NCBI RefSeq assembly: GCF_001719615.1 | Contig: NZ_MDVX01000013.1 | Location: 62,001-126,000, forward strand | From: Neptunicoccus sediminis | GTDB lineage: Bacteria > Pseudomonadota > Alphaproteobacteria > Rhodobacterales > Rhodobacteraceae | Direction of reading: 5' to 3' | Length of the DNA: 64,000 bases | Shown: positions 25,165 through 36,708 of the stretch, one piece after another | How the letters are laid out: every line of letters begins with the position of its first letter | How positions within the stretch are numbered: position 1 is the first letter of the stretch | The notes under the pieces: generated by a model | Seen by the model: only the letters and a program-made list of their open reading frames with translations | Database searches by the model: none | What the model was told of the DNA's origin: nothing | Translations under genes and position numbers: made by a program

Positions 25165-26175
25165 ATGAAATCCATTATCGAGCCGAAACTGATCGCCGGC
25201 AATTCCAACAAAACTCTCTCGGAGTCGATTGCACGGCGTATGTCCATGCATCGCGGCAAGGCGGTCAAGCCGGTGGATGCCCGTATCGAGCGGTTCAACG
25301 ATCAGGAAATCTTTGTCGAAGTGTACGAAAACGTGCGCGGCGAGGACATGTTTATCATCCAGTCCACCTCTAATCCGGCCAATGACAACCTGATGGAGCT
25401 GTTGATCATCTCTGACGCGCTGCGCCGGTCTTCGGCGGATCGCATCACCGCGGTTATTCCCTATTTCGGCTATGCCCGTCAGGACCGCCGCACCAAGGCG
25501 CGCACACCGATTTCGGCCAAACTGGTGGCCAACCTGATTGCAGAGGCGGGGATCGAGCGGGTTTTGACGATGGATCTTCACGCGACGCAGATTCAGGGCT
25601 TCTTTGATATTCCTGTAGACAACCTCTACGCAGCGCCGGTTTTTGCGCTGGATGTGAAACACAATTTCGGTGATCTGTCCGATGTGATGGTGATTTCACC
25701 GGATGTGGGCGGTGTGGCTCGCGCCCGAGAACTGGCCAAACGGATCGGCGCGCCACTGGCGATCGTGGACAAACGCCGCAATGCACCGGGCGAGATAGCC
25801 GAAATGACCGTGATCGGGGATGTGACCGGCAAGAAATGTATCATCGTGGATGACATCTGCGACACGGCGGGAACCTTGTGCAAAGCCGCCGATACATTGA
25901 TCGAAATGGGCGCCAAGGAAGTCCACTCCTACATCACCCACGGCGTTCTCTCCGGTCCGGCGGTAGAGCGGATCACCAATTCGTCTATGGAGCGTCTGGT
26001 GATTACGGACAGCATCGAAGCAACCCCCGCCGTTGCCGCCTGTGAGAAAATCCGCATCGTGCCCACCGCACCGATGCTGGCACAGGCCATCATGAACATC
26101 TCCAATGGCACCAGTGTTTCCTCTTTGTTTGACGAAGACACGCTCGGCCCGATTTACGACGGCCACTATAAGTAA
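25165..26175 (+). CDS. prs: Ribose-phosphate pyrophosphokinase (PRPP synthetase)
   Basis: 336 residues. Family motifs: [40 protein letters not shown]-binding [10 protein letters not shown], the catalytic loop [13 protein letters not shown], and the PRPP-binding [11 protein letters not shown]. It makes PRPP from ribose 5-phosphate and ATP for nucleotide, histidine and NAD synthesis. Length is slightly above the 310-315 of E. coli, mainly from a longer N-terminus. Monocistronic, with a strong terminator after it. Confidence 0.95.
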   Translation: MKSIIEPKLIAGNSNKTLSESIARRMSMHRGKAVKPVDARIERFNDQEIFVEVYENVRGEDMFIIQSTSNPANDNLMELLIISDALRRSSADRITAVIPYFGYARQDRRTKARTPISAKLVANLIAEAGIERVLTMDLHATQIQGFFDIPVDNLYAAPVFALDVKHNFGDLSDVMVISPDVGGVARARELAKRIGAPLAIVDKRRNAPGEIAEMTVIGDVTGKKCIIVDDICDTAGTLCKAADTLIEMGAKEVHSYITHGVLSGPAVERITNSSMERLVITDSIEATPAVAACEKIRIVPTAPMLAQAIMNISNGTSVSSLFDEDTLGPIYDGHYK

Positions 26176-26194
26176 GCTCGGTTCGAGCAAAACC

Positions 26195-26238
26195 AAAAGG
26201 GCCGGATTGCGGAGGTAAACGCAATCCGGCCCTTTTTC
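26195..26238 (+). terminator. Rho-independent terminator of prs
   Basis: AAAAGGGCCGGATTGCG / CGCAATCCGGCCCTTTTT, a perfect 17-bp stem with an eight-base loop and T-tail. The A-run on the left makes it usable in both directions, which suits the convergent DUF1127 gene ending at 26252. Confidence 0.92.
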
Positions 26239-26251
26239 GTTCATAGGTGCC

Positions 26252-26485
26252 CTAACTGCGCCAGAACGGTTTATTTGCTTCGAGGTAGACCTGTTCGAAA
26301 TTCAGCCCAATATCATCCAGCCGGTGGCTTTCCATCGTTCGCAGAATCGCCCGCGCCTGCTTTCGCTCCTTCCAGACCAGCACCAGATGCGCCAGCTTCA
26401 GGGCGAGCGTGGCTGTGACGGGGATGGTTGCGCGCGAACAGAGATCCTCTGCCAGCGCGATGTGACTTGCGTGTGCTTGTGGCAT
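26252..26485 (-). CDS. DUF1127 domain protein
   Basis: 77 residues. The C-terminal half (RAILRTMESHRLDDIGLNFEQVYLEANKPFW) is the short DUF1127/YjiS domain, common in alphaproteobacteria; short members bind RNA and influence phosphate or carbon metabolism in Agrobacterium and Rhodobacter, so a regulatory role is possible. ATG 26485 is chosen because GGAG lies six bases upstream; an ATG at 26497 and a longer frame to 26545 enter the operator region. Divergent from the MocR-type regulator, with which it shares a 93-base control region. Confidence 0.75.
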   Translation of the reverse strand: MPQAHASHIALAEDLCSRATIPVTATLALKLAHLVLVWKERKQARAILRTMESHRLDDIGLNFEQVYLEANKPFWRS

Positions 26486-26507
26486 ATCGCGCTCCATAAT
26501 TTGTGTT

Positions 26508-26589
26508 GATACAATTTGTACGTATGGTACAATATACCGATACAATCATGCGACAAGTAACGCTAGGGAAACATTGTAATGGGTACAAT
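26508..26589. promoter_or_regulatory. TACAAT repeat cluster, probable MocR-type operator
   Basis: TACAAT occurs at 26510, 26528 and 26541 and again inside the regulator's first codons at 26584; ATTGTA at 26573 forms an inverted pair with the last one across the ATG. The first copy is part of the perfect palindrome TACAATTTGTA (26510-26520). Spacings of 18 and 13 bases between direct copies resemble MocR-family operators, which bind direct repeats. Autoregulation and control of the DUF1127 gene are inferred. Confidence 0.6.
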
Positions 26590-27970
26590 TTGGCCACCAG
26601 ACCTTGATAACGCCAGCGGTCCCAAATACCTTGCAGTGGTTCATGCCCTGCGCGAAGCCATTGCCGCCGGAGAACTCGAACCCGGCTGCAAGTTACCCAC
26701 GGTTCGGGATCTCGCTTGGGATCTGAAAATCACACCGGGCACTGTTGCTCGTGCTTATCGACGGGCCACAGATGACGGGCTGCTGGATGCTGCCGTCGGT
26801 CGGGGCACTTATGTTGCACAAGCCCGCAACGCGGGACGTACCGCGCCACGGGATTCGCTACATCTCGGCACCCCGGCGGAAACGATGGACCTGCGGGGCA
26901 CCAAATCCCCCGAACTCGGGCAGGACGGGATCATCCGCGCGGCCTTGAAAAAGATTGCCATAAAGGGTGTTCACGATCTGGCCGATTACCCTGACCCGGA
27001 ACGTGCAGTCGGCGCTGCACAGGCTGTAACGGGTTGGCTGGCCCATGCCGGTGTTCACCCTGATGCCGCAGATGTCACGATCACCTATGGCGCACAAAAC
27101 GCGATGCTGATCGCGCTGCAAACCGTACTCTCCGGTCCCTCCCCCGTGATCGTCTGCGACGAACTGGTCTTTCCCGGCCTGCGGCACGCGGCTTATATGC
27201 TGCGCGCGGGCATTGTATCGGTCGAACGGGACGCAGAGGGCATCATACCAGAGGATTTGGAACAGACCTGCCGAAAACACGGGCCGCAGGTGCTGGTCAG
27301 TTCGTTTAACGTTCACAGTCCGACAACCCAGACCACAAGCTTAAAACGCCGCGTGGCCCTGTCCCGCATCGCTGCAAAATACGATATGAAGATCATCGAC
27401 GACGATGCCTTCGGCATTGCCACCACGGATATTCCAAGCATGTACAGCATCGCCCCCGAACGGGTCTGGCATATCGGTGCTTTGTCCAAATCCGTCGCGA
27501 CGGGACTGCGAATCGGTTATCTGGTGTCTCCCCCCGGTCAGGGAGAGGCCGCACGCGCCACGGTGCTGTCCAATTGTTACGGGGTATCGCAAATTATCTG
27601 CGACCTTGCGGAAGAGCTGATCACCAGCGGACAGGCCGCCCTGATCCGAACGCGGATGCTGCAATTTATTGAACGCCGCGCCCGAATGGCCGCGAATATT
27701 CTGGGCCACTGGCATCTGGACTGGAGCCCCATCGTCCCTTTCGTCTGGTTGAACATGCCTTCGGGCTGGCGGGCTTCATCCTTGCAACGGGCCTGCGAAA
27801 TGAAGAATATCCTGATCCGCCCTGCGGATGAGTTTGCCCTGTTCGACGGCAAAGCCCCGAATGCGGCGCGTATTACCTTCGGTGCGAAACTGACGGATAG
27901 GGAATTTCAAACTGCACTGGAAACCATCGATTCCATTCTGGAAACGCCACCTTCAATGAATATGGCCTGA
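26579..27970 (+). CDS. MocR-family transcriptional regulator (GntR-aminotransferase fusion)
   Basis: 463 residues. Residues about 15-80 are a GntR winged helix (ALREAIAAGELEPGCKLPTV; ITPGTVARAYRRATDDGLL). Residues about 110-460 resemble class I aminotransferases: TYGAQNAMLIALQTVL, the PLP-facing IIDDDAFGI and the Schiff-base lysine in GALSKSVATGLRIGY. Such regulators sense an amino compound through PLP. The likely target is itself and the divergent DUF1127 gene. The effector cannot be told from sequence. Confidence 0.9.
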   Translation: MGTIWPPDLDNASGPKYLAVVHALREAIAAGELEPGCKLPTVRDLAWDLKITPGTVARAYRRATDDGLLDAAVGRGTYVAQARNAGRTAPRDSLHLGTPAETMDLRGTKSPELGQDGIIRAALKKIAIKGVHDLADYPDPERAVGAAQAVTGWLAHAGVHPDAADVTITYGAQNAMLIALQTVLSGPSPVIVCDELVFPGLRHAAYMLRAGIVSVERDAEGIIPEDLEQTCRKHGPQVLVSSFNVHSPTTQTTSLKRRVALSRIAAKYDMKIIDDDAFGIATTDIPSMYSIAPERVWHIGALSKSVATGLRIGYLVSPPGQGEAARATVLSNCYGVSQIICDLAEELITSGQAALIRTRMLQFIERRARMAANILGHWHLDWSPIVPFVWLNMPSGWRASSLQRACEMKNILIRPADEFALFDGKAPNAARITFGAKLTDREFQTALETIDSILETPPSMNMA

Positions 27971-27989
27971 AGACCGCCAACCTGCCGCC

Positions 27990-28349
27990 CTAACTGCCAT
28001 AGTCGATGTCCCAGTCCTCATCGCCTTTGACCTCTCCGATGGCCATCCAGGCGGCTGTGGCCCGCGCTATGCGGGTGTCGCCCCATGTGCGCAGCACTGC
28101 GTCAAAGCCGGTCTGGGTGATGTTCTCGGCCACTGTGACGGTGCGATGGTTGGTCCCTGTGTGCAGGTCCAGCAGTTGCAAGGATATGAACACTGCGGGA
28201 ACGGTTTTGAACGGTTCGGAAAATTCGACAGGCATCCAGCGTTCCCGATCGCCCTGCCCGGACCACATCTCTCCACCGTCTTCAAAATCCGAGAAGAGCT
28301 GCACCGCCCCCTGATCTATACCTGTTACCGATGAATACAGTTTCTTCAT
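27990..28349 (-). CDS. H-type lectin domain protein
   Basis: 119 residues. The central region (SEPFKTVPAVFISLQLLDLH, then TVAENITQTGFDAVLRTWGDTRIARATAAWMAIGE) matches the H-type lectin fold of discoidin/Helix pomatia agglutinin type proteins that bind GalNAc; no signal peptide is visible. Similar small proteins occur in roseobacters with unknown function. It lies between the MocR-type gene (convergent, 19 bases away) and the ATP synthase terminator, and is transcribed in the same direction as the atp operon but past its terminator. Confidence 0.8.
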   Translation of the reverse strand: MKKLYSSVTGIDQGAVQLFSDFEDGGEMWSGQGDRERWMPVEFSEPFKTVPAVFISLQLLDLHTGTNHRTVTVAENITQTGFDAVLRTWGDTRIARATAAWMAIGEVKGDEDWDIDYGS

Positions 28350-28380
28350 ATCGCACTTTGCATCATTTTCATCGCAAAGC

Positions 28381-28430
28381 CTAAAACAACAAAACCCCGC
28401 GTCAAGGGCGGGGTTTAGCTATTGTTTTAG
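28381..28430 (-). terminator. Terminator of the atpHAGDC operon
   Basis: AAACCCCGC / GCGGGGTTT stem with a 7-base loop, extended outside by CTAAAACAA / TTGTTTTAG. It lies about 20 bases after the atpC stop; on the minus strand the T-rich arm follows the GC stem. It also separates atp from the lectin gene. Confidence 0.85.
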
Positions 28431-28448
28431 GCGAGAGTTTGTCAGGAT

Positions 28449-28838
28449 TTAGATCAAATCCAGCAAAGCCCGTGTATCAGAGATACGCTTGTTCGCCACA
28501 TCCAGATCAGAGCCGGACACGTTTTTCGCAGCAGCTTCGGCATCTGCGATCAGACCGTTTACAAACTCGGCAGACGCTTCGGCCTTGGGCACAGCCTGTT
28601 CCGCCAGCACGGACGTCGCTGTCGGAGACACTTCGACGAAACCACCTGTGACGATGTATTCGCTGACGTCCGAACCCGCTTTGACCTTCAATACGCCGGG
28701 GCGCAATGTGGTCAGCACAGGAGAGTGATCGGCCATGGCGGTGAAGTCACCTTCGGAACCAGGGATTTGAACCTCGGATGCTTCAAGCGAGGCCAGCTTG
28801 CGTTCTGGGGAAACCAGATCGAATTGCATGGTAGCCAT
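28449..28838 (-). CDS. atpC: ATP synthase F1 epsilon subunit
   Basis: 129 residues, cytosolic stalk subunit. N-terminal beta-sandwich (MQFDLVSPERKLASLEASEV; MADHSPVLTTLRPG; YIVTGGFVEVSP) and a short C-terminal helical arm. The arm is present but short compared with E. coli. Last gene of the F1 operon. Confidence 0.95.
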   Translation of the reverse strand: MATMQFDLVSPERKLASLEASEVQIPGSEGDFTAMADHSPVLTTLRPGVLKVKAGSDVSEYIVTGGFVEVSPTATSVLAEQAVPKAEASAEFVNGLIADAEAAAKNVSGSDLDVANKRISDTRALLDLI

Positions 28839-28905
28839 TTGGAACCAATCCTTTGTTTAAAGCGTCTGACCGGAGCTGTTCCGGTCAGACGGGTTTCGCA
28901 TAGCC

Positions 28906-31220
<2,315 letters not shown>

Positions 31221-31252
31221 CAAGCAAACTCCTTGTTCCTAAGGGCCAATGT

Positions 31253-32788
31253 TTAAGCGAAGTCTTTTGCAAAGGCTTCGACGGCGGCTTTTACTTTTTC
31301 TTCGGCTTCGCCTTTGATCTTCGGGTCTTCTTTCGCAATGAAGTCCAGAACATCTTTGGCAGTACCGCGCATGTGCGCCAGCAGACCGTCTTCAAAGCGG
31401 CTAACGTCGCTTACCGCAATATTGTCCAGATAGCCGTTTGTACCGGCATAAAGAACAACAACGGTTTCCGCGTTTGTCAGCGGCGAGTACTGAGGCTGTT
31501 TCAGCAGCTCGGTCAGACGGGCGCCACGGTTCAGCAGGGCCTGTGTGGATGCGTCCAGATCAGAGCCGAACTGCGCAAAGGCAGCCATTTCACGATACTG
31601 GGCCAGTTCCAGTTTGATCGAACCCGCAACAGATTTCATCGCGTTTGTTTGTGCGGAGGAACCAACACGGGAAACGGACAGACCTGTGTTCAGCGCAGGA
31701 CGGATACCTTGGTAGAACAGTTCGGTTTCAAGGAAGATCTGACCGTCTGTGATGGAGATCACGTTGGTCGGAATAAACGCAGAAACGTCGCCGCCCTGGG
31801 TTTCGATAACAGGCAGGGCTGTCAGGGAGCCGGAACCGTTTTCTTCGTTCATCTTCGCAGAGCGCTCCAGCAGACGGGAGTGCAGGTAGAAAACGTCACC
31901 CGGGTAAGCTTCACGCCCTGGTGGACGACGCAGAAGCAGGGACATCTGACGATAGGCCACAGCTTGCTTTGTAAGGTCATCATAGATCATCAGACCGTGC
32001 ATGCCGTTTTCACGGAAGTATTCACCCATGGACGTCGCGGCATAAGGCGCGAGGAACTGCATAGGCGCAGGGTCGGATGCAGTCGCTGCAACAACGATGG
32101 AGTATTCAATCGCGCCTGTCTCTTCCAGCTTTTTCACCAGCTGGGCAACAGTGGAACGCTTTTGACCGATCGCAACGTAGATACAGAACAGTTTTTCTGA
32201 ATCGTCTTTTGCAGCGTCGTTATAGGACTTCTGGTTCAGCATGGTATCAAGCGCGATGGCTGTCTTACCTGTCTGACGGTCCCCGATGATCAGCTCGCGC
32301 TGGCCACGGCCAACAGGGATCAGAGCGTCAACGGATTTCATACCTGTAAGCATCGGCTCGTGAACCGATTTACGCGGGATAATGCCCGGCGCTTTTACTT
32401 CGGCTTGTGCACGACGGGTCGCATTGATCGGACCCTTGCCGTCGATCGGGTTGCCCAGACCGTCTACAACGCGGCCCAGCAGCTCGGGACCAACAGGAAC
32501 GTCCACGATAGAGTTCGTCCGCTTAACAACGTCGCCCTCTTTAATGTCGCGGTCGGAACCGAAGATAACAACACCAACGTTGTCACTTTCCAGGTTCAGC
32601 GCCATCCCGCGGATACCGCCGGGGAATTCAACCATCTCACCAGCCTGAACATTGTCCAGCCCGTGTACACGCGCGATACCATCACCCACGGACAGAACAC
32701 GGCCAACTTCGGCCACTTCGGCTTCTTCGCCAAAGCTCTTGATCTGGTCCTTGAGGATCGCAGAGATTTCTGCAGCTTGGATACCCAT
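31253..32788 (-). CDS. atpA: ATP synthase F1 alpha subunit
   Basis: 511 residues, non-catalytic nucleotide-binding subunit: P-loop [28 protein letters not shown], and [15 protein letters not shown] with downstream EL(A/R) segments. Its ATG overlaps the atpH stop (TAATG), so expression is coupled to the delta subunit. Confidence 0.98.
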   Translation of the reverse strand: MGIQAAEISAILKDQIKSFGEEAEVAEVGRVLSVGDGIARVHGLDNVQAGEMVEFPGGIRGMALNLESDNVGVVIFGSDRDIKEGDVVKRTNSIVDVPVGPELLGRVVDGLGNPIDGKGPINATRRAQAEVKAPGIIPRKSVHEPMLTGMKSVDALIPVGRGQRELIIGDRQTGKTAIALDTMLNQKSYNDAAKDDSEKLFCIYVAIGQKRSTVAQLVKKLEETGAIEYSIVVAATASDPAPMQFLAPYAATSMGEYFRENGMHGLMIYDDLTKQAVAYRQMSLLLRRPPGREAYPGDVFYLHSRLLERSAKMNEENGSGSLTALPVIETQGGDVSAFIPTNVISITDGQIFLETELFYQGIRPALNTGLSVSRVGSSAQTNAMKSVAGSIKLELAQYREMAAFAQFGSDLDASTQALLNRGARLTELLKQPQYSPLTNAETVVVLYAGTNGYLDNIAVSDVSRFEDGLLAHMRGTAKDVLDFIAKEDPKIKGEAEEKVKAAVEAFAKDFA

Positions 32789-33348
32789 TATCCGACCTCT
32801 TTCATTGCATTTTGAAGATTGGAGAGCTTGGATTTGATCGACGAATCAATCATCTTCGAGCCCACTTTAACGATCAAACCGCCGATGAGACTCTCATCAA
32901 CGGTCACATTTACATTCACATCCTTGCCCACAGACGCCTTCAGCGTCTTGGTCAGTTTTTCTTCCTGTGCTTTGGTCAGCTTTCTGGCAGCTGTTACCTC
33001 TGCGCTGACTTCGCCTTTTTCGTCAGCGATCATACCTTTCACGGTATCAATCAACGCGGGCAGCACGAACAGGCGGCGCTTTTGCGCCATCAAGCCGAGC
33101 GTGTTCGCTACAGTTGAAGTCAGTTCCATTTTCTTGCCAATGGCGGCAACCGCAGCGGCCATCTCGTCACGTGTATAGACTGGGTTGGAGATCAGCTCGA
33201 CAAAATCGGTGCTTTCCTCCAACGCTGCTGTCAACGCATCAAGATCTTTTTCCAAAGCGGGGAGTTCATTGGCCTCTTTGGCCAGCTCAAAGACAGCAGT
33301 GGCATAGCGCACGGCGATCCCTGACGATATCGAACCTTTGTCAGACAC
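32788..33348 (-). CDS. atpH: ATP synthase delta subunit
   Basis: 186 residues, peripheral stalk connector. Conserved [14 protein letters not shown] near the N-terminus and [23 protein letters not shown] near the C-terminus. The start is a GTG at 33348, preceded by GGAAGG with a seven-base spacing; reading on to the ATG at 33405 adds 19 residues foreign to the family. First gene of the F1 operon; F0 genes are elsewhere, the normal alphaproteobacterial arrangement. Confidence 0.95.
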   Translation of the reverse strand: MSDKGSISSGIAVRYATAVFELAKEANELPALEKDLDALTAALEESTDFVELISNPVYTRDEMAAAVAAIGKKMELTSTVANTLGLMAQKRRLFVLPALIDTVKGMIADEKGEVSAEVTAARKLTKAQEEKLTKTLKASVGKDVNVNVTVDESLIGGLIVKVGSKMIDSSIKSKLSNLQNAMKEVG

Positions 33349-33408
33349 GAAAACCCTTCCGATTTTGTCTTGCCACCGCTCATCGGCGACATCAGATTTG
33401 CACAAGTC

Positions 33409-33432
33409 AGAGGCAAGCGAATGCCTGCCTCT
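33409..33432 (-). other. Hairpin in the atp leader
   Basis: AGAGGCA / TGCCTCT with a ten-base loop, about 60 bases before the atpH start in the untranslated leader. It could affect mRNA stability or translation; no more can be said. Confidence 0.4.
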
Positions 33433-33501
33433 TCAAATCAGCGCGGTGATAGCAAAGGTATCCCCGTCGCGCAACTAAGCATTACGCGGCGGCCCGCAGG
33501 G

Positions 33502-33530
33502 AATATGTAATAAGTTCAGCAACTTACCAA
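33502..33530 (-). promoter_or_regulatory. Candidate promoter of the atp operon
   Basis: On the minus strand TTGGTA and CATATT are separated by 17 bases, placing the start of transcription about 145 bases before the atpH GTG. The rest of the 430-base gap (33349-33778) holds the leader hairpin and the terminator of the neighbouring efflux gene; I see no other gene in it. Confidence 0.45.
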
Positions 33531-33712
33531 AAAACGCGACAATCTGCGCCCGTTTCGGCACTTTTTTTTGGTCGGGAAATGTCGATTCCGGACGAAATCC
33601 GTCTCAAATTTGTCGAATCCCGACGCGGTTTTCCCGTTTCAGGGCGATCCCCTGTCTCTAGCAGGGAAGCGATCCGCAGGATATGGGGCGTATTGAGGCG
33701 CTGTCAAACCGG

Positions 33713-33754
33713 CAAAAACACGCGGGGGCGGCCCGTTTCCGGTGCCGCCCCCGC
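33713..33754 (-). terminator. Terminator of the Bcr/CflA gene
   Basis: GCGGGGGCGGC / GCCGCCCCCGC, a perfect 11-bp GC stem, followed on the minus strand by GTGTTTTTGCC. It lies 25 bases after the efflux gene stop. Confidence 0.85.
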
Positions 33755-33778
33755 AAGGTCACAGACCGCCCGCCCCTG

Positions 33779-34963
33779 TCAGGACGGTGCAGGCATCCGT
33801 TGCGGGCGGATCATAGATACACTCACACCCAGCGCCAGCACACCGCAAAGCGCAATTGCCGCCACCATCGGCAGGGCGGTTCCGTCAAAGAACGGCCCGA
33901 CAAGTGTAACCATCAATCCGCCGGTCAGCATCTGCAACATGCCGCCAAGACTGGAAGCAAGGCCGGCAATCTCTCCGTGTTCTTCAAGCGCGAGCACCAT
34001 CGTGGTCGGAATCACCAGCCCGAGAAAGGCGTTGGCGCAGAACAGCAACCCGACGAGAACATAAAGGTTCACCAGTCCGGCCAGCCCGAGCGCGAGCAGG
34101 AACAGCGTCGTTCCGGCAAAACCCAGCACCGCCAGACGCACCACCCGCACCATGCCCAAACGCTCTCCAATCGGGGCGGCCATTTGCGAGGCACCGAAAA
34201 AGCCGACCGCGTTGATGGCAAAGGCGATGCTAAAGCCGATGGGCGACAGTCCGAACTGGCCGGTGTAGACGAAGGATCCGCTGGCAATAAAGACAAAGAA
34301 AGACGCCATGCCAAAAGCTCCGACCAGTGTCAGCGCCATGAAACCGCGATCTGTCAGCAGCGTCTTGCAACCACGCAACAGATTCGCTCCGTTGACCTTG
34401 ACCCGCTGATCCTGTGGCAAAGTCTCGGGCAGCGCAAACCGCGCCATCGCAAGGCTTGCACCGGCGGCCACTACAAAGACTGCGAACAGGGCGCGCCACT
34501 CTGTCACCAGCAGCAGCAGGCTACCCGCGAGGGGTGCCAGCATCGGGGACACGCTGATCACCAGCATGATCATCGCCATCAGCCGCGTACCATCATTGCC
34601 AGTGTAAAGGTCGCGCACAATGGCGCGGGGCAGCACCATGACGACCGCAGCACCCAGCCCCTGCACAAAGCGGAAGGCAGTCAGCCAGCCGATGGTCGGC
34701 GCCCAAAGACACCCGAGCGAGCCAAACACGAAAATAGCCAGCCCCGCATAGATCGGCAGCTTGCGCCCAACCTGATCGGACCACGGCCCGTAAATCAACT
34801 GGGACAGGCCAAAGGCCAGAAAGAAGGCGGTGATCGTGCCCTGAACCGCCGCAACAGAGGCGTTCAGGTCCTGCGCAATGCGCGGCAGGGCAGGCAGATA
34901 CATATCAATTGCAAAAGGGCCGACAGCCGACATCAGGCCGAGAATAAGTGCGACGCGAAACAT
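33779..34963 (-). CDS. Bcr/CflA-family drug efflux MFS transporter
   Basis: 394 residues with 12 predicted membrane segments. Family motif FAIDMYLPALPRIAQDL at TM1, then GPWSDQVGRKLPIYAGL (motif A loop) and RFVQGLGAAVVMVLPRAIVRDLY. It exports drugs or small metabolites at the inner membrane by proton antiport. ATG 34963 fits the family; a GTG at 34996 would add 11 residues (MGAFKQLRIET) without a good ribosome site. Monocistronic. Confidence 0.88.
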   Translation of the reverse strand: MFRVALILGLMSAVGPFAIDMYLPALPRIAQDLNASVAAVQGTITAFFLAFGLSQLIYGPWSDQVGRKLPIYAGLAIFVFGSLGCLWAPTIGWLTAFRFVQGLGAAVVMVLPRAIVRDLYTGNDGTRLMAMIMLVISVSPMLAPLAGSLLLLVTEWRALFAVFVVAAGASLAMARFALPETLPQDQRVKVNGANLLRGCKTLLTDRGFMALTLVGAFGMASFFVFIASGSFVYTGQFGLSPIGFSIAFAINAVGFFGASQMAAPIGERLGMVRVVRLAVLGFAGTTLFLLALGLAGLVNLYVLVGLLFCANAFLGLVIPTTMVLALEEHGEIAGLASSLGGMLQMLTGGLMVTLVGPFFDGTALPMVAAIALCGVLALGVSVSMIRPQRMPAPS

Positions 34964-35079
34964 TGTTTCAATCCGTAACTGTTTGAATGCCCCCACCTAC
35001 AGGGGCGGGGCGGGTCTTGCCAAGTCGTCGTCGCGGTCGATCGCCTGCCTGCTGACCAGTCCTGTCAGCAGCCGCGCCC

Positions 35080-35847
35080 CTAGCCGGCTGTCTCGCGGCC
35101 GCGCACCGGCTTGCCCACGGGTTTGGCGATCCCTTCCAATGCCTCAAGCGGGCGGCGCACAGCCTCGCCCAGCCCCGGACGGGTGGGGGCATGCACCTGT
35201 TTGGTCACTTCGATCATGACGGCACCGGCGGGCAGAATCCATGACAGCCTACTTCCGAAACGTTCAAACACCTGCGCCGAGCGCACCAGTGATGCACGGT
35301 GGCTGGGCGGCGGGAACAGGGCCGAAATCTGCCGCCCCGGAACAAACCCGTGCTTGCGCAACTGCGCTTCAAGCTGGCTAAAACTGTATGGCCGCCCGAA
35401 ACCGAACGGCGTTTTGTCCCGCCGCGCCCAAAGACCCGAGCGGTTCGGCACCACAAACAGCGCCCGCCCGCCGGGACCAAGCACGCGCCAGATCTCGTCC
35501 AGCAGGTCCGCCTGACGTTCGCAGGTTTCCAACCCGTGCAGCACGATCAGCCGGTCAATGACCCCCGTTCCCATCGGCCACTGGGTTTCCTCGATCATCA
35601 CGGAATGGTTGGGCAATCCGTCCGGCCAGGGCATCACCCCCTGTTGTCCGGGCATCAGGTTTAAGACACGGCGGCTGTCCGCCAGAAACGGGCGCAGCAT
35701 CGGCCCTGCGAAACCAAAGCCCGCCACCGTCTGCCCTTGGGTATTGGGCCAGAGCGCAACAATCCTTTCGCGCAGCGCACGTTGGGCAATCCGCCCCAAT
35801 TTGGTGCGGTAGTAGAAGGAATGGAGATCGACCACATCCAAGTGCAT
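35080..35847 (-). CDS. Class I SAM-dependent methyltransferase
   Basis: 255 residues. A Methyltransf_11-like core is visible ([17 protein letters not shown] in place of motif [39 protein letters not shown] as the motif III/post region). The glycine-rich motif is FGFAG rather than DxGxGxG, seen in this roseobacter family. The C-terminal tail (about 40 residues) is Pro/Lys-rich. It is divergent from gloB (starts 66 bases apart), an arrangement often seen in Rhodobacterales. ATG 35847 is used; a TTG at 35862 is an alternative. Substrate unknown. Confidence 0.8.
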   Translation of the reverse strand: MHLDVVDLHSFYYRTKLGRIAQRALRERIVALWPNTQGQTVAGFGFAGPMLRPFLADSRRVLNLMPGQQGVMPWPDGLPNHSVMIEETQWPMGTGVIDRLIVLHGLETCERQADLLDEIWRVLGPGGRALFVVPNRSGLWARRDKTPFGFGRPYSFSQLEAQLRKHGFVPGRQISALFPPPSHRASLVRSAQVFERFGSRLSWILPAGAVMIEVTKQVHAPTRPGLGEAVRRPLEALEGIAKPVGKPVRGRETAG

Positions 35848-35912
35848 TGCATCACCCTGCAAGTTCGGCCAGACTAAACCGAAAGTTAAACCATATAGAG
35901 GAACACAAAACT

Positions 35913-36680
35913 ATGCCCCTTGAGATCATTACAGTTCCTTGTTTGTCAGACAACTATGCCTTTGTCCTGCGCGAAACCGAAAGCGATCAGGTTGCGGTTG
36001 TAGATGTTCCCGAAGCGCAACCTATTCTCGATGTACTGAAGGAAAAGGGCTGGTCGCTGGACCACATCCTGCTGACCCACCACCACGACGATCATATCAT
36101 GGGTGTAGAGGAACTGCGCAAGGAAACCGGTGCCTCTGTTTCGGGGGGCGCGCCGGATGCCTACCGCCTGCCCCCTCTGGATACGCAACTGTCGGACGGG
36201 GATGTGTTCCAGCTTGGCGCGGAATCCTGTCGTGTGATGGATGTGTCGGGCCACACGCTCGGCCATATCGCGTTTATCTTTGACGAAGCTCTGGCCGCAT
36301 TCACCGCTGACAGTCTGATGGCATGGGGCTGCGGGCGGGTGTTTGAGGGCACGATGGAGCAGCAGTGGAATACCTTGCACAAGTTCCACACCCTGCCCCG
36401 CGCCATGACGATCTATTCCGGGCATGAATACACCACCAGTAACGGCAAATTCGCACTCACCATCGAGCCGGAGAACGAAAGCTACCACGCCCGTATGAAA
36501 GCGACCGAGGATGCCCGCGCCAAGGGGGAACCGACAGTGCCCTCCAATCTGGGGCTGGAACTGGCCACGAATCCCTTTTTGCGCGCCAATCACCCCAAGG
36601 TGAAGGCTGCCCTTGGCATGGAAAATGCCAGCGACGCAGAGGTTTTCGCGGAAATCCGCAGTCGTAAAGACAATTTTTGA
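35913..36680 (+). CDS. gloB: Hydroxyacylglutathione hydrolase (glyoxalase II)
   Basis: 255 residues, metallo-beta-lactamase fold. Metal motif THHHDDH at residues 55-61, then SGHTLGH, ADSLMAWGCGRVFEG and SGHEYT for the second metal and glutathione site. It hydrolyses S-lactoylglutathione to lactate and glutathione in methylglyoxal detoxification. ATG 35913 is the family start. The next gene begins 28 bases downstream, so they may be co-transcribed. Confidence 0.95.
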   Translation: MPLEIITVPCLSDNYAFVLRETESDQVAVVDVPEAQPILDVLKEKGWSLDHILLTHHHDDHIMGVEELRKETGASVSGGAPDAYRLPPLDTQLSDGDVFQLGAESCRVMDVSGHTLGHIAFIFDEALAAFTADSLMAWGCGRVFEGTMEQQWNTLHKFHTLPRAMTIYSGHEYTTSNGKFALTIEPENESYHARMKATEDARAKGEPTVPSNLGLELATNPFLRANHPKVKAALGMENASDAEVFAEIRSRKDNF

Positions 36681-36708
36681 CATCTGATTTAGCAAAGAGA
36701 CGAGAGAC

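Noticed and set aside
33349-33405. ATG start for atpH at 33405
   Set aside because: It adds 19 residues not seen in delta subunits; the GTG at 33348 has a good ribosome site.
33683-34978. 431-residue open frame opposite the Bcr/CflA gene
   Set aside because: The minus-strand product is a clear 12-TM transporter; the plus-strand translation is basic, Gln/His-rich and unlike any family, as expected for a shadow frame.
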